Part shown: one piece after another, positions 1-5,066 of the stretch | How the letters are laid out: each line of letters starts with the position of its first letter | Numbering within the stretch: position 1 is the first letter of the stretch | NCBI GenBank assembly: GCA_947653505.1 | Contig: CANTHI010000317.1 | Coordinates: forward strand, 1 to 5,066 | DNA length: 5,066 nt | Reading direction: 5' to 3' | Origin: an uncultured Eubacterium sp. | GTDB taxonomy: Bacteria; Bacillota_A; Clostridia; Lachnospirales; Lachnospiraceae | Translations under genes and position numbers: made by a program | Notes under the pieces: generated by a model | Databases searched by the model: none | What the model saw: the letters and a program-made list of their open reading frames with translations, nothing else | What the model was told of the DNA's origin: nothing

Positions 1-50
1 AGCGGACACAGCAGACGGGGCAAATTTCCTCTCCCAGCGTCCGCGCAGCC

Positions 51-78
51 AAAAAATAACATTTTTATGTAAAATGTT
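51..78 (-). terminator. Weak candidate terminator of the LacI-family regulator gene
   Basis: Read on the minus strand, a perfect 8-bp stem (AACATTTT / AAAATGTT, positions 78-71 and 65-58) with a 5-nt loop is followed by ATTTTTT. It lies about 60 nt past the regulator's stop codon. The layout (stem, then T-run) is that of an intrinsic terminator. However, only two of the eight pairs are G-C, so the stem is weak and its function is an inference. The rest of 1-137 holds no gene I can support. Confidence 0.35.
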
Positions 79-137
79 GCATTTCCCGCTTAAGTCCGCG
101 CCTATGGTGACACGCCCCTGCTTTTTGCGCAAAAATG

Positions 138-1166
138 TTAACAAGTCGCCTGAATCTCCCGGCAGCTTCCGCGCACCACCATAAAATGCGGTACAATAAT
201 CTTTGTAGCCAGCAGATTCGGATTTTCGATATGGTTAATCAGCTGGGAGGCTGCCTCCATCCCAAGCTGGTAAGAATTTACATCCACGGACGTAAGCTGC
301 GGGGAAGTAATCCGTGCCAGAAGGGAATTGTTAAATGACACGATCGATAAATCATCCGGCACCGACAGTCCCATGCGCATACACGTCCGTTCCAGCGCAA
401 CGGCCAGAATATCGTCACTGGCGACAACGGCAGTCGGGCGGTCGGTCCGTTCCAGCAGCTTTTCAAACAGGCCGTTTTCATCAAATGCAGGTCTTTGCGC
501 TTCCACACAGTAGTCCGGATTCAGAGCAAGACCGTGTGCCGCAAGCGCATGCTGATATCCTTCCCTGCGCTCCGCGCTAAAATACATCACATAAGAGCTT
601 CCCGCGTAGGCAATCCGGCGGTGGCCCAGCTGGTACAGATATTCCGTCGCTTCCTGTCCGGCCAGTACATTGTCATTATCCACATATACTGTCTGGTTCG
701 CATACTGCTTCGCCTTGCCGATCAGCACGTACAAAAGACCTTCATTATACAGATAGTCCACGACTGCGTCATCCTGCTTGGAATACAGCACGATAAAACC
801 GCCCATCCGCTCGTCCTTTGCCAGCGTGCGGACAGCTTTTAGGACTTCACTGTCATCCTTTCCGGTAATGACGGCGCTGATATATTCACGGCCATTGCAA
901 AACTGACTGATGCCCCGGACCGCCTCCAGATAAAATGCATTTTCGTACACATCTCTGGATGACGGCGGCAATATGACAGCAATCAGCTGCGGCGGCTGAC
1001 TGGCATCTGCCGGCTGGATATTCGGCTCGTATCCAAGCTCAGCCATCGCGCGGCGGACCTTTTCCTTTGTCTCCCTGCTGATGGACGGATGGTCCTTACA
1101 GGTCCTGGATACTGTCGACGGCGATACGCCTGCCAGTGCAGCAACATCTTTGATTGTAACAGACAT
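138..1166 (-). CDS. malR: LacI/GalR-family transcriptional repressor, MalR-like, of the maltose operon
   Basis: This is a 342-residue cytoplasmic DNA-binding repressor, the usual length for the LacI family. The N-terminal helix-turn-helix is clear: TIKDVAALAGVSPSTVSR at residues 4-21, ending in the headpiece signature ELGYEPN (43-49). A periplasmic-binding-protein-like effector domain follows from about residue 61, with VDNDN (162-166), LGHRRIAYAG (180-189), ASDD (249-252) and a C-terminal VVRGS. From memory, the effector half resembles streptococcal MalR (a LPxxSRDxYENxFYxxxxRGISQ-type segment, then TGKDxxExLxA), and its position divergent from a maltose-type PTS gene supports this. The ATG at 1166 is preceded by AAAAAGGAG with 8 nt spacing. 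Odd feature: residues 50-60, where the hinge helix should lie, lack the usual AR-x-L motif and contain three prolines. It probably represses the divergent operon and itself, with induction by maltose or a derivative. The family call is certain; the malR assignment is an inference. Confidence 0.85.
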   Translation of the reverse strand: MSVTIKDVAALAGVSPSTVSRTCKDHPSISRETKEKVRRAMAELGYEPNIQPADASQPPQLIAVILPPSSRDVYENAFYLEAVRGISQFCNGREYISAVITGKDDSEVLKAVRTLAKDERMGGFIVLYSKQDDAVVDYLYNEGLLYVLIGKAKQYANQTVYVDNDNVLAGQEATEYLYQLGHRRIAYAGSSYVMYFSAERREGYQHALAAHGLALNPDYCVEAQRPAFDENGLFEKLLERTDRPTAVVASDDILAVALERTCMRMGLSVPDDLSIVSFNNSLLARITSPQLTSVDVNSYQLGMEAASQLINHIENPNLLATKIIVPHFMVVRGSCREIQATC

Positions 1167-1324
1167 AAGTTATACTCCTTTTTCCTTTGCATTCTTCGCA
1201 TTAAATATCAGATAAATTTTTATATTATATAAAATAAATGTATTGATTCAGATACCCGTTCAGTCATCTGTAAAACACAAAAGACGATCAATGTAATATA
1301 TTTTATAAATATTAGTTAGAAAAT

Positions 1325-1352
1325 ATTATAGAAAAAAATCAGAAAAAGTCAA
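1325..1352 (-). promoter_or_regulatory. Sigma-70/SigA-type promoter of the LacI-family regulator gene
   Basis: On the minus strand, TTGACT (1352-1347, five of six matches to the -35 consensus) is followed after 16 bp by a perfect TATAAT (1330-1325). The direction is toward the regulator, and transcription should start near 1318, leaving a leader of about 150 nt before the ATG at 1166. A -10 this good is meaningful even in AT-rich DNA because a near-consensus -35 sits at proper spacing. Confidence 0.7.
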
Positions 1353-1362
1353 CTGTTCCTCT

Positions 1363-1395
1363 GGCTATAGCCGTCATTTTATATAAAATAGCCGT
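1363..1395. repeat. Palindrome GGCTATAGCC and paired ATAGCCGT repeats beside the regulator promoter
   Basis: A perfect 10-bp palindrome, GGCTATAGCC (1363-1372), overlaps the first of two exact direct copies of ATAGCCGT (1367-1374 and 1388-1395). The copies are 21 bp apart, about two helical turns. Between them lies the perfect 14-bp A/T palindrome ATTTTATATAAAAT (1376-1389). The group starts 10 bp upstream of the -35 box of the leftward promoter, where an activator or second repressor could bind on one face of the helix. The repeats are seen directly; a binding role is inference and no regulator is identified. Confidence 0.4.
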
Positions 1396-1430
1396 GCCAT
1401 TCGTATACAAAATGTAAAAATTTAGGTGAA

Positions 1431-1546
1431 TTGCAGATTTTGCATTGCGTTTTTCTCATAAATGTTGTACAGTTATTTTAAGTGGTTTGCGTAAAAGATG
1501 TGCAAATGTGCCGCAAAATCACGCAATGTTTTTTCCACACGTTGCA
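1431..1546. promoter_or_regulatory. Cluster of eight TTGCA/TTGCG half-sites, probable operator region of the LacI-family repressor
   Basis: Forward copies are TTGCA at 1431, TTGCA at 1440, TTGCG at 1445, TTGCG at 1487 and TTGCA at 1542. Reverse copies are TGCAA at 1501, CGCAA at 1512 and CGCAA at 1522. Some pair as longer perfect inverted repeats: CATTGCGT (1443-1450) with ACGCAATG (1521-1528), TTTGCG (1486-1491) with CGCAAA (1512-1517), and TGTGCAA (1499-1505) with TTGCACA (1542-1548). The reverse copies are spaced 11 and 10 bp apart, about one helical turn. LacI-family operators commonly use TTGCA/TTTGCG-like arms, and the divergent repressor is the natural candidate. No classical 14-16-bp palindrome with a central CpG is present, so the exact binding unit is unclear. 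Confidence 0.5.
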
Positions 1547-1566
1547 CAGCCTTTGAAAACGCGCAG

Positions 1567-1595
1567 CTGATACTACCCTTAGGAGCTGTTATACC
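1567..1595 (+). promoter_or_regulatory. Weak candidate promoter of the PTS-mapP-malQ operon
   Basis: CTGATA (1567-1572) and TATACC (1590-1595) are 17 bp apart, and each matches four of six consensus bases. Transcription would start near 1602. A TATAGT at 1597-1602 is a better -10 but has no -35 at proper distance. TTGAAA at 1553-1558 is a better -35 but has no matching -10. The element is placed just downstream of the half-site cluster, as expected for a repressed or activator-dependent promoter, but the match is poor. Confidence 0.27.
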
Positions 1596-1608
1596 TTATA
1601 GTTCCTAA
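1579..1608 (+). promoter_or_regulatory. Dyad / possible hairpin just upstream of the PTS gene ribosome binding site
   Basis: TTAGGAGCTGT (1579-1589) can pair with ATAGTTCCTAA (1598-1608), giving 11 pairs including two G-U, with an 8-nt loop. No T-run follows, so it is not a simple terminator. It ends 15 nt before the GGAGG at 1624-1628. If transcription starts upstream of 1579 it would be a leader RNA hairpin. If the start is near 1602 it is a DNA dyad overlapping the -10. It does not match the RAT sequences of the LicT/GlcT antiterminators as I know them. The pairing is seen; the function is unknown. Confidence 0.4.
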
Positions 1609-1636
1609 ATACGAAAAAGAAACGGAGGATTTTACA

Positions 1637-3826
1637 ATGGGCAGTATTTCAATCATTGCTCCCTTAACGGGAGAAATTGTTCCACTTGATCAGGTTCCGG
1701 ATCCGGTATTTTCAGAAAAAGCACTGGGAGACGGGATCGCGATCCTGCCAGAGGACGGCAAGGTATACAGTCCGGTTAACGGCGTGGTTGCAACCGTGGC
1801 GGCGACGAAACATGCATTTGGCTTTCAGTCCGAAGACGGTCTGGACATTCTTGTGCACGTTGGCCTGGAGACCGTAGGCTTAAACGGGGAAGGATTTACC
1901 GTACATAAGCAGGAAGGCGACCAGGTAAAAGTGGGGGATCTCGTCGCAGAGGCAGATCTTGATTTTTTGAAGAGCAAAAATCTGAACCTGATTACTCCGG
2001 TATTGATCTGCGACGGCATGGACGACAGGCAGATGCAGCCATGCTCCGGCAAAGTCAGGGCCGGACAGGATGCGGCCATAAAAGTTACCGCGGACGCGGC
2101 GCCTGCACCAGCACAGAAGCAGTCAGCTGCAGCGCCAGCCGCAAAACCGGCGGATCCTGCGCCAGCTGAGCCGGAAAAGAAAAAAGCAGGCATCAACTTT
2201 GATTTCCTGCAAAAGCTTGGAAAAGTATTAATGACGGTTATCGCGGTTATGCCTGCTGCCGGACTGATGCTTAGTATCGGTAAGCTCGTACAGATGGCTG
2301 GCGGGGATATCGCAGCTATTCAGACGGTGGGCAGCACAATGGAAAATATCGGCTGGGCGATCATCAACAACCTGCATATTCTGTTCGCGGCTGCCATCGG
2401 CGGTTCCTGGGCAAAAGAACGGGCAGGCGGCGCTTTCGCAGCGATTATTTCCTTTATTTTAATTAACTGTATCACCGGCGCTGCATTTGGCGTTACGAGC
2501 AGCATGTTAAGCGAGCCTGGTGCAACGGTAACTTCCATATTCGGACAGGAAATGCTCGTGGAAAACTATTTTACGTCCGTCCTGGGAGCTCCGGCGCTGA
2601 ACATGGGTGTGTTTGTCGGTATTATCGCCGGATTTGTCGGCGGGGTTGTCTACAACAAATATTATAACTTCCGCAAGCTGCCGGATGCGTTATCCTTCTT
2701 TAATGGAAAACGTTTTGTACCGTTAGCGGTCATTGCATACTCTACCGTAATTTCTCTGGTTATGGCAGTACTCTGGCCGGTTGTACAGACAGGGATCAAT
2801 TCCTTTGGTGTATGGATTGCCAATTCATCGACATCCTCTCCAATCTTTGCACCGTTTATTTACGGTACGCTGGAACGTCTGCTGCTTCCGTTCGGACTGC
2901 ATCATATGCTGACGATTCCGATGAACTATACTTCTTTCGGCGGAACTTATATGATCCAGACCGGTATCAACGCAGGTTCCGAAGTATTTGGCCAGGACCC
3001 GCTGTGGCTGGCATGGGTAACAGACCTGATTAACTTTAAAGACGCAGGTGATCTGGCATCTTACGAAAACCTGATGGCAACCGTAACACCGGCCCGTTTT
3101 AAGGTCGGACAGATGATCGGCGCTACCGGCCTGCTGCTTGGTATCGCGCTTGCCATGTACCGCAGGGTGGATGAAGACAAGAAGAAAAATTACAAATCCA
3201 TGTTCTTCTCTACCGTACTGGCTGTATTTTTAACAGGCGTTACAGAACCGTTAGAGTTTATGTTTATGTTCTGTGCACTGCCGTTATACGTTGTCTATGC
3301 TGTACTGCAGGGCTGCGCGTTTGCAATGGCCGGTGTGATTGACTTACGGCTGCACTCGTTTGGAAATCTGGAATTTTTAACCCGTGTGCCAATGTCCTTA
3401 AAAGCCGGACTGAGCGGGGATATTATCCACTTCATTATCTGCTGTATTGCCTTTTTTGCCATTGGTTATGTCGTTGCCTATGTCATGATCGGCAAGCTGA
3501 ACTTTGCGACTCCGGGACGTCTTGGCAACTATACGGATGACAATGAGGAAGAAGCGGCTTCCGGCGCTGCAAAATCAGGCGGCAGCGGCGGCAACAGCCA
3601 GCCGGAACGCATTATCGCACTGTTAGGCGGACGCGAAAATATCACACTGGTAGACGCCTGCATGACACGTCTCCGTGTCACCGTAAAGGATCCTCAGAAA
3701 GTAGCCGATACTGCCGCATGGAAAGCAGAAGGCGCACTCGGACTTGTGAAAAAAGACAACGGCATTCAGGCAATTTACGGCCCGAAGGCAGATGTCTTAA
3801 AGTCTGATATTAATGATATTTTGTAA
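1637..3826 (+). CDS. malT: PTS permease EIIABC of the glucose superfamily, probably maltose-specific (MalT type)
   Basis: This 729-residue membrane protein takes up a sugar and phosphorylates it at the expense of PEP through HPr. A Crr-like IIA domain spans about residues 1-150, with ATKHAFG (His59) and LVHVGLETVGLNGEGF, where His74 is the phosphorylated residue. An Ala/Pro-rich linker covers 152-183. The IIC domain (about 186-620) has many hydrophobic segments, the conserved GLHH (420-423) and VTEPLEF (535-541, sugar-site Glu537). A Gly/Ser linker (about 633-655) leads to a C-terminal IIB domain with the phosphocysteine in ACMTRLR (Cys675). All catalytic residues are present, so the chain looks complete and active. 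The order IIA-IIC-IIB differs from the IICBA order of B. subtilis PtsG. The ATG at 1637 has GGAGG 8 nt upstream. Maltose specificity rests on the neighbours mapP, malQ and a MalR-like repressor; glucose or trehalose remain possible. This malT is unrelated to the E. coli activator of the same name. Confidence 0.9.
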   Translation: MGSISIIAPLTGEIVPLDQVPDPVFSEKALGDGIAILPEDGKVYSPVNGVVATVAATKHAFGFQSEDGLDILVHVGLETVGLNGEGFTVHKQEGDQVKVGDLVAEADLDFLKSKNLNLITPVLICDGMDDRQMQPCSGKVRAGQDAAIKVTADAAPAPAQKQSAAAPAAKPADPAPAEPEKKKAGINFDFLQKLGKVLMTVIAVMPAAGLMLSIGKLVQMAGGDIAAIQTVGSTMENIGWAIINNLHILFAAAIGGSWAKERAGGAFAAIISFILINCITGAAFGVTSSMLSEPGATVTSIFGQEMLVENYFTSVLGAPALNMGVFVGIIAGFVGGVVYNKYYNFRKLPDALSFFNGKRFVPLAVIAYSTVISLVMAVLWPVVQTGINSFGVWIANSSTSSPIFAPFIYGTLERLLLPFGLHHMLTIPMNYTSFGGTYMIQTGINAGSEVFGQDPLWLAWVTDLINFKDAGDLASYENLMATVTPARFKVGQMIGATGLLLGIALAMYRRVDEDKKKNYKSMFFSTVLAVFLTGVTEPLEFMFMFCALPLYVVYAVLQGCAFAMAGVIDLRLHSFGNLEFLTRVPMSLKAGLSGDIIHFIICCIAFFAIGYVVAYVMIGKLNFATPGRLGNYTDDNEEEAASGAAKSGGSGGNSQPERIIALLGGRENITLVDACMTRLRVTVKDPQKVADTAAWKAEGALGLVKKDNGIQAIYGPKADVLKSDINDIL

Positions 3827-3883
3827 TATAACGTGTGATAATCAGAAAAACCTCTGTGCACAAAGATTGGGAGAGAATGGATA

Positions 3884-4753
3884 ATGAAACTGTTAACATT
3901 AAATACACACAGCCTGCAGGAAGAACATTATGAAAAAAAGCTGGAACAGTTTACAGAGATCATCCTGCAGGAACAGCCGGATATCATCGCCCTGCAGGAA
4001 GTAAACCAGTCCATAAACGCTCCTGCGGCAGGCGATGACCTGCTGGAAGGATTTTTCCCATGTCCGCAGGGGACCACGCCCATACGGGAAGATAACCACG
4101 CAGCGCAGGCAGTCAGACGCCTGCGCGCAGGCGGGGTAAATTATGCATGGACGTGGGTATCCGCAAAAATCGGATATGGAAAATACGATGAAGGAATGGC
4201 GCTGCTTTGCAAAGGGAAAAACATCCGGACCGCGGAAGCTTTCTATATCAGCAGCTGTCAGGATTACGAAAACTGGAAGACACGCAAAGCGCTTGGTATT
4301 CAGGCAGTCGGATGTGATGACTGGTTTTATACGGTCCATATGGGCTGGTGGCAGGATGAGGAAGAGCCGTTCGCGGCGCAGTGGAAACGGCTGCATGCCC
4401 ATCTGAAAGAAAAAAAGACCGCAGACGCAGACATCTGGCTGATGGGAGACTTTAACAGTCCTGCACAGTTTCACGGACAGGGATATGACTGTATCCGGGA
4501 AAGCGGCTGGCACGATACGTATCATCTGGCAGGACAAAAAGACAGCGGCATTACCGTAAAAGGCTGTATAGACGGCTGGCGCTCTTTTACAGATAGTGAA
4601 ACGATGCCGGACGGAATGCGAATGGACCATATCTGGTGCAGCAATCCAGTAGCCGTGCAAAGTTCCAGCGTCATATTTAATGGAGGAAACGGGCCGGAGG
4701 TGTCTGATCATTATGGAGTTGTGATCAGCACCACTACTCCGTCTGCCCCATAG
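3884..4753 (+). CDS. mapP: Maltose 6'-phosphate phosphatase (EEP superfamily)
   Basis: A 289-residue cytoplasmic, probably Mg2+-dependent phosphatase of the endonuclease/exonuclease/phosphatase fold. All signature motifs are in order: LTLNTH (Asn7), ALQEV (Glu39), YDEGMALL (101-108), TVHMGWW (His152), GDFNS (Asp189, Asn191), RMDHIW (Asp248, His249) and SDH (Asp275, His276). No signal peptide is seen. In E. faecalis, MapP (EC 3.1.3.90) is an EEP protein encoded directly downstream of the maltose PTS gene malT; it dephosphorylates maltose 6'-P and prefers disaccharide phosphates with an alpha-glycosidic link. Family, gene position and the following malQ agree, so this function is well supported, though not proven by sequence alone. 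The gene starts 58 nt after the PTS stop with no terminator between, and GGGAGAG (3869-3875) lies 8 nt before the ATG. An ATG at 3877 is out of frame. It ends 19 nt before malQ. The generic alternative is an uncharacterised EEP nuclease or phosphatase. Confidence 0.85.
   Translation: MKLLTLNTHSLQEEHYEKKLEQFTEIILQEQPDIIALQEVNQSINAPAAGDDLLEGFFPCPQGTTPIREDNHAAQAVRRLRAGGVNYAWTWVSAKIGYGKYDEGMALLCKGKNIRTAEAFYISSCQDYENWKTRKALGIQAVGCDDWFYTVHMGWWQDEEEPFAAQWKRLHAHLKEKKTADADIWLMGDFNSPAQFHGQGYDCIRESGWHDTYHLAGQKDSGITVKGCIDGWRSFTDSETMPDGMRMDHIWCSNPVAVQSSSVIFNGGNGPEVSDHYGVVISTTTPSAP
4103..4133. repeat. GC-rich 16-bp perfect palindrome with an extra arm inside mapP
   Basis: CGCCTGCGCGCAGGCG (4118-4133) is a perfect palindrome. 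A further copy of GCGCAGGC at 4103-4110 can pair with GCCTGCGC (4119-4126) across an 8-nt loop, so two mutually exclusive hairpins are possible. It encodes roughly residues 78-83 of the phosphatase, in a stretch between conserved motifs. No T-run follows, so it is not an intrinsic terminator. Its function, if any, is unknown. Confidence 0.5.
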
Positions 4754-4772
4754 CATAAAGGAGGATTTGTCT

Positions 4773-5066
4773 ATGAACCGAGCAGCGGGAATATTACTCC
4801 CGATTACAAGCCTGCCGTCAAAATACGGCATCGGCTGCTTTTCCAAAAGCGCTTATGATTTTACAGACTGGCTGAAAAAGGCCGGACAGACTTACTGGCA
4901 GATTCTGCCGCTTGGTCCGACCAGCTACGGCGATTCCCCGTACCAGTCCTTCTCCACCTTTGCCGGCAACCCTTACTTTATCAGTCTGGAAGCATTGATT
5001 GAGGAAGGCGTACTGACCGAAGAAGAATGTGACGAGGCAGATTTTGGAAAGCTGGCAGACGACATC
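4773..5066 (+). CDS. malQ: 4-alpha-glucanotransferase (amylomaltase, GH77), N-terminal part, cut by the window edge
   Basis: The frame opens at the ATG at 4773 and stays open for 98 codons to the end of the window. It begins with the GH77 N-terminal signature GILLPITSLPS, then YGIG, then a segment reading TYWQILPLGPTSYGDSPYQS and FAGNPYFISLE, all highly characteristic of MalQ. The full enzyme is normally about 500 residues, so about four fifths lie beyond the window, including the catalytic acids. MalQ transfers alpha-1,4-glucan units between maltodextrins and releases glucose; in the cytoplasm it converts maltose plus a primer to glucose and longer chains. The start has an excellent AAAGGAGG (4757-4764) at 8 nt. 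It follows mapP by 19 nt, so it is very likely in the same operon, where it would use the free maltose produced by MapP. Confidence 0.93.
   Translation, partial: MNRAAGILLPITSLPSKYGIGCFSKSAYDFTDWLKKAGQTYWQILPLGPTSYGDSPYQSFSTFAGNPYFISLEALIEEGVLTEEECDEADFGKLADDI

Larger units (their letters stand above)
1167..1636. other. Divergent regulatory intergenic region, 470 bp, no gene seen
   Basis: No credible coding sequence lies here. The left part (about 1201-1420) is strongly AT-rich, with several short A/T dyads such as TTTTATA-TTA-TATAAAA (1218-1234) and ATTTTATATAAAAT (1376-1389), and contains the leftward promoter of the regulator. The right part (about 1431-1546) carries a dense set of TTGCA/TTGCG half-sites. 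Positions 1554-1636 hold a rightward promoter candidate, a dyad and the ribosome binding site GGAGG (1624-1628) of the PTS gene. If the leftward promoter call is right, the regulator mRNA has a leader of about 150 nt. A 470-bp spacer is long for two simple promoters, which fits control by several inputs. Confidence 0.8.

Noticed and set aside
1..62. Short minus-strand frame with a CPVCC-like cysteine motif after a possible TTG, plus an ATG at 62 in another frame, suggesting the start of a leftward gene.
   Set aside because: Only about 20 codons are visible, there is no ribosome binding site at either start, and a weak terminator-like hairpin overlaps. It is not enough to call a gene.
1242..1292. 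Nested short inverted repeats (ATTGAT/ATCAAT and CAGAT/ATCTG) in the predicted leader of the regulator mRNA.
   Set aside because: The arms are only 5-6 bp with a large asymmetric bulge in AT-rich sequence. A chance origin is likely and no riboswitch class fits.
1218..1330. A/T dyads such as TTTTATA-TTA-TATAAAA as candidate operators or an origin-like element.
   Set aside because: Such dyads arise easily in DNA this AT-rich. There are no DnaA-box repeats or replication genes nearby.
1554..1567. Possible CcpA catabolite-response element, TGAAAACGCGCAGC.
   Set aside because: The left half fits the cre consensus well, but the right half lacks the conserved CA and A/T positions. It is a half-match only, though a catabolite input would make sense here.
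1825..2196. Minus-strand open frame of 123 codons opposite the IIA domain and Ala/Pro linker.
   Set aside because: It is a product of the GC-rich linker codons read in reverse, with an Ala/Gly/Ser-rich translation and no independent signal.
3851..3865. Palindrome TGTGCACA between the PTS gene and mapP as a possible terminator or processing site.
   Set aside because: It is an 8-bp palindrome with no loop and no following T-run. It is too short to terminate transcription, and the genes are probably co-transcribed.
3913..4000. Three copies of CCTGCAGGAA within 88 bp at the start of mapP.
   Set aside because: All three are in the same reading frame and encode Leu-Gln-Glu, so they reflect protein sequence and codon preference rather than a DNA repeat element.
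3899..4846. Minus-strand open frame of 315 codons opposite mapP and the start of malQ.
   Set aside because: It lies antisense to two strongly supported genes, has no recognisable domain and is Cys/Phe/Arg-rich as expected for a shadow frame.

Overview
The window looks like chromosomal DNA of a low-to-moderate GC Firmicute. A gut Lachnospiraceae or related Clostridia lineage is my best guess. The reasons are the strong AGGAGG-type ribosome binding sites at a spacing of about 8 nt, an AT-rich intergenic region between genes of moderate GC, and a gene set otherwise known from enterococci, streptococci and clostridia. The lineage is an inference; no rRNA or other taxonomic marker is present.

Layout. 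Positions 1-137 hold no gene I can support, only a weak AT-rich hairpin followed by a T-run, in the right place to end the leftward regulator transcript. Positions 138-1166 (minus strand) encode a LacI/GalR-family repressor resembling MalR. The 470-bp divergent region 1167-1636 carries a good leftward promoter for the repressor, an AT-rich block, a dense cluster of TTGCA/TTGCG half-sites that probably forms the repressor's operator region, a weak rightward promoter candidate, and a dyad just upstream of the next ribosome binding site. Three genes then run rightward with no visible terminator between them: a 729-residue PTS permease with domain order IIA-IIC-IIB (1637-3826), a 289-residue endonuclease/exonuclease/phosphatase-fold protein (3884-4753), and the first 98 codons of a GH77 4-alpha-glucanotransferase, MalQ (4773 to the window edge).

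How the genes fit together. In Enterococcus faecalis the gene directly downstream of the maltose PTS gene malT encodes MapP, an EEP-family maltose 6'-phosphate phosphatase. The same adjacency and the same protein family occur here, so the window is best read as a maltose locus: the permease imports maltose as maltose 6'-phosphate, MapP removes the phosphate in the cytoplasm, and free maltose is released. In E. faecalis that maltose goes to a GH65 maltose phosphorylase. Here the next gene is malQ, which suggests the maltose is instead disproportionated to glucose plus longer maltodextrins, perhaps feeding a maltodextrin/glycogen phosphorylase outside the window. The divergent repressor probably controls the operon and itself.

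Nothing here is clearly an undescribed system. The points most worth a second look are the MapP-to-MalQ routing, the non-canonical hinge of the LacI-family repressor, and the unusual clustered arrangement of its likely half-sites.
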